Assembly (NCBI GenBank): GCA_013140605.1
Contig: JABFSL010000001.1
Location: 1-64,000, forward strand
Direction of reading: 5' to 3'
DNA from: Anaerolineales bacterium
GTDB taxonomy: Bacteria > Chloroflexota > Anaerolineae > Anaerolineales > Villigracilaceae
Length of the DNA: 64,000 nucleotides
Position numbers and translations under genes: made by a program. Each line of letters opens with the position of its first letter. Position 1 is the stretch's first letter. Below the pieces are notes generated by a model. It was not told the DNA's origin, ran no database searches, and was given only the letters and a program-made list of their open reading frames with translations. Shown piece after piece: positions 59,842 through 64,000 of the stretch.

Positions 59842-60741
59842 TTATTTGATACGTGGCCTAGGGTACGGAAGATAAATTTTTCCTCTATCAGAAAACAATG
59901 TATTTCCGCCGCCTATTCGTGCGCGTTCAATAGCCTCAAATAACCAAAAAAACGGAGACACGACATTGAAAGGTTCCCATACTTCCTCATTTGAAATTTT
60001 CCCTTCAATAGTAATATTGGGGCTTTTCTTTCCGTGGGGCTGTCTTAAGAAACCAACTGATGACACCCGAAAAAAGCGCGTGTGAATTCTAGGATCTTGC
60101 AAGACCTTAAGAGTATCCACTCCAAAACACGCTTTCACAATTTCTTCCACCGGTAATATCAAGTTCAGCAAGTCCGATTTACTTAAACAAACAGCCAAGT
60201 GTCGCTCCACACCCTGTGCAGCCAAGGCATTTACCAAATTAAGAAGTAATTCAGTATATTCATGCTTTTCATACACAGTTGGCGGAGGAACAGGCGTACT
60301 GATCGACAGATTTTTCACCGTAGATGGGTCAAGTAAAATAATAATGTTCGGGGAGTACCTTAATGTTTCAATCGTTAAAGATTGTCCAACAAACGGCGTT
60401 ACCGCATCAACCAGATTTTGACCTTTATCGTCATGAACAATAATATTATGACGTTGTGTACTGATTATATGCGCCTGACTCTGTTTCTTCCCTTTTCTTT
60501 CAAAAGTCCACACGCGATCTTCAGGAGCCATAGTAGCCCCCTGATCAACTGAATTCGGCGGGCTCGGATATAACCTTACGCCTGTATCATCCACCAAAGA
60601 ATAACTAAAATCAGAATCTCTATCGTTGTACCAACTAAGCTCTTTTGCCAGTGCATGAATGAGCCAAGTCTTACCTGAACCGGGAGGCCCCCAAATAGCG
60701 ATATTCGTACTAATCTGGGCAGAATCATCTGGAGTACTCAT
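59842..60741 (-). CDS. GTPase-like P-loop protein (paralogue 3)
   Basis: GPPGSGKT, SKSD G4-like motif, WEPFNVVSPFFWLFEAIE. Confidence 0.75.
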   Translation of the reverse strand: MSTPDDSAQISTNIAIWGPPGSGKTWLIHALAKELSWYNDRDSDFSYSLVDDTGVRLYPSPPNSVDQGATMAPEDRVWTFERKGKKQSQAHIISTQRHNIIVHDDKGQNLVDAVTPFVGQSLTIETLRYSPNIIILLDPSTVKNLSISTPVPPPTVYEKHEYTELLLNLVNALAAQGVERHLAVCLSKSDLLNLILPVEEIVKACFGVDTLKVLQDPRIHTRFFRVSSVGFLRQPHGKKSPNITIEGKISNEEVWEPFNVVSPFFWLFEAIERARIGGGNTLFSDRGKIYLPYPRPRIK

Positions 60742-60783
60742 AATTAAAACCTTTCCTTATTCGTTCTACCCGTATTCTTATTT

Positions 60784-61725
60784 TCAAGCACGATTATAAA
60801 CATAGGGCACCCATTCTTTATTCCTATCAGAAAACAACCATTGGCTTATAAAGCTGTCATGCTGCTTTAATCTCAGCTTCTCTATCTCGTTGAACATCCA
60901 GAAAAACGGGGATTCAACATTATACGGTGCCCAATTTTCCGAATCAAGGATTTCCAGCTTTCCAAGATCAAAATTGCTCTTTCGCTTTCCATTTTTGTGA
61001 ACAAATCCGACAGATGAAACCGAAAAACTTTCCACATTCCATCCTAATCTGTTCCGACAATCAGTCAGAAGATCTGTCATATTCGAACCAAAATGCGCAT
61101 TAATCAGTTGCCACGGATCGCGGTTAATAGAAAGTAAATCCACCTTTACAAAACAAACAGCTAGCCAGCGTGTCTCCCGTGGTTTAGATTCAGCTAAAAA
61201 CCTAATAAATTTCTCAACTGAAGCAACATACTCTTGTTTTGTTACACCTGTTGTACTCCAGGGAGTTTGGATATTCTGACCGGCACTCGCCTCCGTTAAA
61301 AGTGTATGATCCAACATCAACAATACAAACTTGCTATTAGAAAAAATAGTCTTAGTCAACGAGTCGTCCAAGGCCACTGCTTTAACACCGGCCATATCGT
61401 GTATTTGAATTAAGTGAGTATGCACACTTACAGGCTGAACAAATTTAGATGTTGGCTTAAATCTTCTCTGAAATACCCACCGAAACGTCTCAGGAGAAAC
61501 CGTGCCTGATTGGTCTTTATCAAACGGCGGAGTAAAAAGATGCGAATAATCTATTTGGAGTTCTTCAGCATCAGCATCATAAATAAGATAATCAAAAAAC
61601 TTATCATGTTGACTGCGATCATAAAGGGAACGCATCAACGAATTCATTAACGAGGTTTTCCCAGAAGACGTTGGCCCCCACATGGATATCTCGTATTCGG
61701 ATTGATCTTCTTGAGTCTCTGCCAT
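60784..61725 (-). CDS. GTPase-like P-loop protein (paralogue 4)
   Basis: GPTSSGKT, DMAG G3, VKVD G4-like, WAPYNVESPFFWMFNEIE. Confidence 0.77.
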   Translation of the reverse strand: MAETQEDQSEYEISMWGPTSSGKTSLMNSLMRSLYDRSQHDKFFDYLIYDADAEELQIDYSHLFTPPFDKDQSGTVSPETFRWVFQRRFKPTSKFVQPVSVHTHLIQIHDMAGVKAVALDDSLTKTIFSNSKFVLLMLDHTLLTEASAGQNIQTPWSTTGVTKQEYVASVEKFIRFLAESKPRETRWLAVCFVKVDLLSINRDPWQLINAHFGSNMTDLLTDCRNRLGWNVESFSVSSVGFVHKNGKRKSNFDLGKLEILDSENWAPYNVESPFFWMFNEIEKLRLKQHDSFISQWLFSDRNKEWVPYVYNRA

Positions 61726-61744
61726 ATATTATTTCTCCAAACAT

Positions 61745-62788
61745 CTATTGAGATATAACGACAAATTGAATGTTCATTGAAGAATTTTGTGCTACAAACT
61801 TGATTCCACTACCTTGATAAATTGTCGGCAATGTAAACAATATGGGTTCACCCACCTCATTTAGCTGGATACGTAAATATCTTTGTTCATCAACCCATAT
61901 ATGCAAATAATTAATTTTATCTGAATAACACAAAACTGTATTGTTATTAATATCACGCGGTGGTTCTAATGAAACTCCATTTTCAATTAATTCAATTTGA
62001 CAACTATTTCTTATCCGGATTTCATAATAATTCTTCCCGTCATCCCAAAAACGTACCCCCCCATAATCATAATTTGGTCCCCAAACATAAGATGTATAGA
62101 GATTAAATGTTTCTAGCCATCCAAAGGGTTGTTCACGTACAATGGCTTGCTTTTGTGTTCCTTCAGCATTAAAGACAAGAGCCTGCCTTAGCACTTGTAT
62201 AGGAGAGCCATTTTCGTCAACCCACCTATATTTACCGTAAAAAGTTTCAGAAAACACAGCATTATTAATGCCCATCAAGAACGGCAACTCGGCGTTTGTT
62301 ATTTCACAATTAGTGTTTTCAATTTTGATGCTACTAGTCTCAACCCAACCCACAGTATCATTCATAGTTGAAGCTAAATACCAATCAAAGCCTTCTGTTT
62401 TACCCATGACCCGGATCTTAGCATTAGGCGAAAAAGCGAGTAAAACTTTCCCAGCGGTGCTAGGTACTGCAAAGAGGTTCGCAGAATTTAAGATTTTAGC
62501 ATCACAAGTAGACAATACAGGCAATGGAGTTGGAATTTGTGTATTTGTGGGAATAGGAGATGGAGTAAGAGTGGGTGTATTTGTGGGAAGAGCTGATTGA
62601 GTTTGTAGATAAGAATTGGTTACTGTGTATGCAATTGAAGTCCGCTCTGCTCTTGTTTGTGTTGCTACAGCATTATATTTAGGGTTTGCCAAAGAAAACA
62701 AAACAACACAAGCAAAAACAATAATGAAAGTAAAAATTACTATTATGGCAATAGAACGATTATTAAGAGAAGATATTTTCATCAACAA
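61745..62788 (-). CDS. Single-pass membrane protein with SH3b-like domain and C-terminal beta-sandwich-like region
   Basis: N-terminal TM, proline/threonine-rich stalk PTNTPTLTPSPIPTNTQIPTP, NLFAVPSTAGKVLLAFSPNAKIRVMGKTEGFDWYLAS SH3b pattern. Confidence 0.65.
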   Translation of the reverse strand: MLMKISSLNNRSIAIIVIFTFIIVFACVVLFSLANPKYNAVATQTRAERTSIAYTVTNSYLQTQSALPTNTPTLTPSPIPTNTQIPTPLPVLSTCDAKILNSANLFAVPSTAGKVLLAFSPNAKIRVMGKTEGFDWYLASTMNDTVGWVETSSIKIENTNCEITNAELPFLMGINNAVFSETFYGKYRWVDENGSPIQVLRQALVFNAEGTQKQAIVREQPFGWLETFNLYTSYVWGPNYDYGGVRFWDDGKNYYEIRIRNSCQIELIENGVSLEPPRDINNNTVLCYSDKINYLHIWVDEQRYLRIQLNEVGEPILFTLPTIYQGSGIKFVAQNSSMNIQFVVISQ

Positions 62789-62839
62789 GCCTCCTTGCTT
62801 GAATTAATATCAACCAAATTACATTACGAAACAATTTGT

Positions 62840-63079
62840 TTAATTAAACTGAATTTCCATAGTCTTAAGGAATACATAAATGGCCCCCGAAGCAACAGCC
62901 AATATTAAACATATAAAAATAATTACTAATATAGTAATTATTTGGGATCTTTCCCCACTATAAGTATATCCAATAAGGGGAGTTTTCCGGGATCCACACA
63001 TCGGACAAGGAACATTAAGGTCACTACTTCGAGATGAACCACATCGCTTGCATGCAACACTATTATAAAATTCCGCCAT
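62840..63079 (-). CDS. Small zinc-ribbon + TM protein
   Basis: CKRCGSS...CPMCGSRK followed by hydrophobic helix. Confidence 0.75.
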   Translation of the reverse strand: MAEFYNSVACKRCGSSRSSDLNVPCPMCGSRKTPLIGYTYSGERSQIITILVIIFICLILAVASGAIYVFLKTMEIQFN

Positions 63080-63091
63080 TGAATCCTCCAG

Positions 63092-64000
63092 CTACTTTAC
63101 TTGTACGTTAATTCCCTTACTTGTTACCCAAGTGTCTCGAGACTTTTTATAATTGCAATAGATAGTGTACCATACAGGAACATTTTCTGGTATATTATTA
63201 TCAATTATTTTTACCAAGCCTCGATTATCCGGTTTCTTTACATTTATGTCGTCTGAAATTTTAAGTTTATATCCTCGGAGGGGAGAAATTGAGGGTGAAT
63301 ATAAATTTCTAATAACTGAATATTGGCCTACATTTTGTGGAGGAAGCCACGTTAGAACGACTTTTGATTTATTTTCTCTTTCTGCATTTGCATTTTCAAC
63401 ATCGTCTGTTCTAATAAAAGCTTGTGAAGATCCTTTAGCAGGTGAAAAGTGTTCGCCATCATATACAAAAACAGTGTAGAACATTACCACGCCATTGATC
63501 ACACTGTTGTCCTCAAAACAATTTCCGTTGCAAATCCAATGCTGCTCCCCATCGCCTGGTTCTCGAGACTTTTTATAGTACTTCCTTACCAACCAGTAAT
63601 TAATACCACTCAGCCCAACACCTTCCCAGGTAATTATATTTGTTTTTTTACCTTGCACTTCTTTTTCATCAACATTTACACTTGGAATATAGTTAATGTT
63701 TTGAGCAGACACCAGCTTAAGTGTGCTTGAAGCCATTAAGATGTTGCTTTTATTGTTGCTAAAATTATTATGTTTTTTTATGTCTACAATTGGTAAAGAC
63801 AGGGTTGTTAATAACTCTTTGCAATCTTCAATAAAATCTAAAGTCGAATCATATCGTTCCGACAAATTTAATGCCATAGCTTTTCCAATAATTTTATGTG
63901 TAGAAATTGGCAATTCAGTGTACTTTTGTATCTGCTGCTCTAAATCATCCTTTACTAAACGAGCTACACTATCTTGAGGAACTTCACCTGTAATCATTGA
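63092..64000 (-). CDS. C-terminal part of Ser/Thr protein kinase with Fn3-like tail, truncated by window edge
   Basis: MITGEVPQDSVARLVKDDLEQQIQ...IIGKAMALNLSERYDSTLDFIEDCKELL kinase C-lobe; VVLTWLPPQNVGQYSVIRN Fn3-like. Confidence 0.7.
   Translation of the reverse strand, partial: SMITGEVPQDSVARLVKDDLEQQIQKYTELPISTHKIIGKAMALNLSERYDSTLDFIEDCKELLTTLSLPIVDIKKHNNFSNNKSNILMASSTLKLVSAQNINYIPSVNVDEKEVQGKKTNIITWEGVGLSGINYWLVRKYYKKSREPGDGEQHWICNGNCFEDNSVINGVVMFYTVFVYDGEHFSPAKGSSQAFIRTDDVENANAERENKSKVVLTWLPPQNVGQYSVIRNLYSPSISPLRGYKLKISDDINVKKPDNRGLVKIIDNNIPENVPVWYTIYCNYKKSRDTWVTSKGINVQVK

Noticed and set aside
53021-61725. GTPase-like genes as ABC ATPases or STAND NTPases
   Set aside because: No ABC signature LSGGQ and no STAND WH/HETHS or GxP motifs; C-terminal [NTS]KxD-like motifs favour TRAFAC-type GTPase
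1-64000. tRNA or rRNA genes
   Set aside because: Intergenic gaps are short and no tRNA- or rRNA-like conserved sequence was recognised by eye

Overview
The window looks like a chromosomal segment of a Chloroflexota/Anaerolineae-type bacterium (inferred from DUF2298 'YYY' membrane proteins and KimA-like, LepA, SecA and AcnA orthologues). About 0-49.6 kb is mostly housekeeping: an ABC exporter pair, a KimA/RCK K+ cluster, a large histidine kinase, PlsC/Cmk, a block of giant polytopic GT39/DUF2298 proteins with glycan and methyltransferase genes, LepA, an ECF sigma/anti-sigma pair, an SPFH protein, aconitase, adenosine deaminase and SecA. From ~49.7 kb to the right edge the base composition becomes visibly AT-rich. 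A tightly packed minus-strand operon there encodes a truncated kinase C-lobe with a likely Fn3-type tail, two small membrane proteins, four paralogous GTPase-like P-loop modules (one fused to a SAV_2336/vWA-like protein), two proteins sharing a duplicated helical EAD-like domain, a VMAP-C-like protein, a MoxR AAA+ ATPase and a GAP1-like large protein. I interpret this as an NTP-dependent ternary biological-conflict/signalling system (VMAP/MoxR/vWA plus GTPase/GAP1 type) in an unusual hybrid architecture. It is the main discovery candidate. A second theme is short palindromic or tandem 'word' repeats, some intergenic and MITE-like, several sitting in frame inside unrelated ORFs (APH, ABC exporter, aconitase, SecA, DUF2298 proteins). 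All calls come from reading the sequence; no database search was run.
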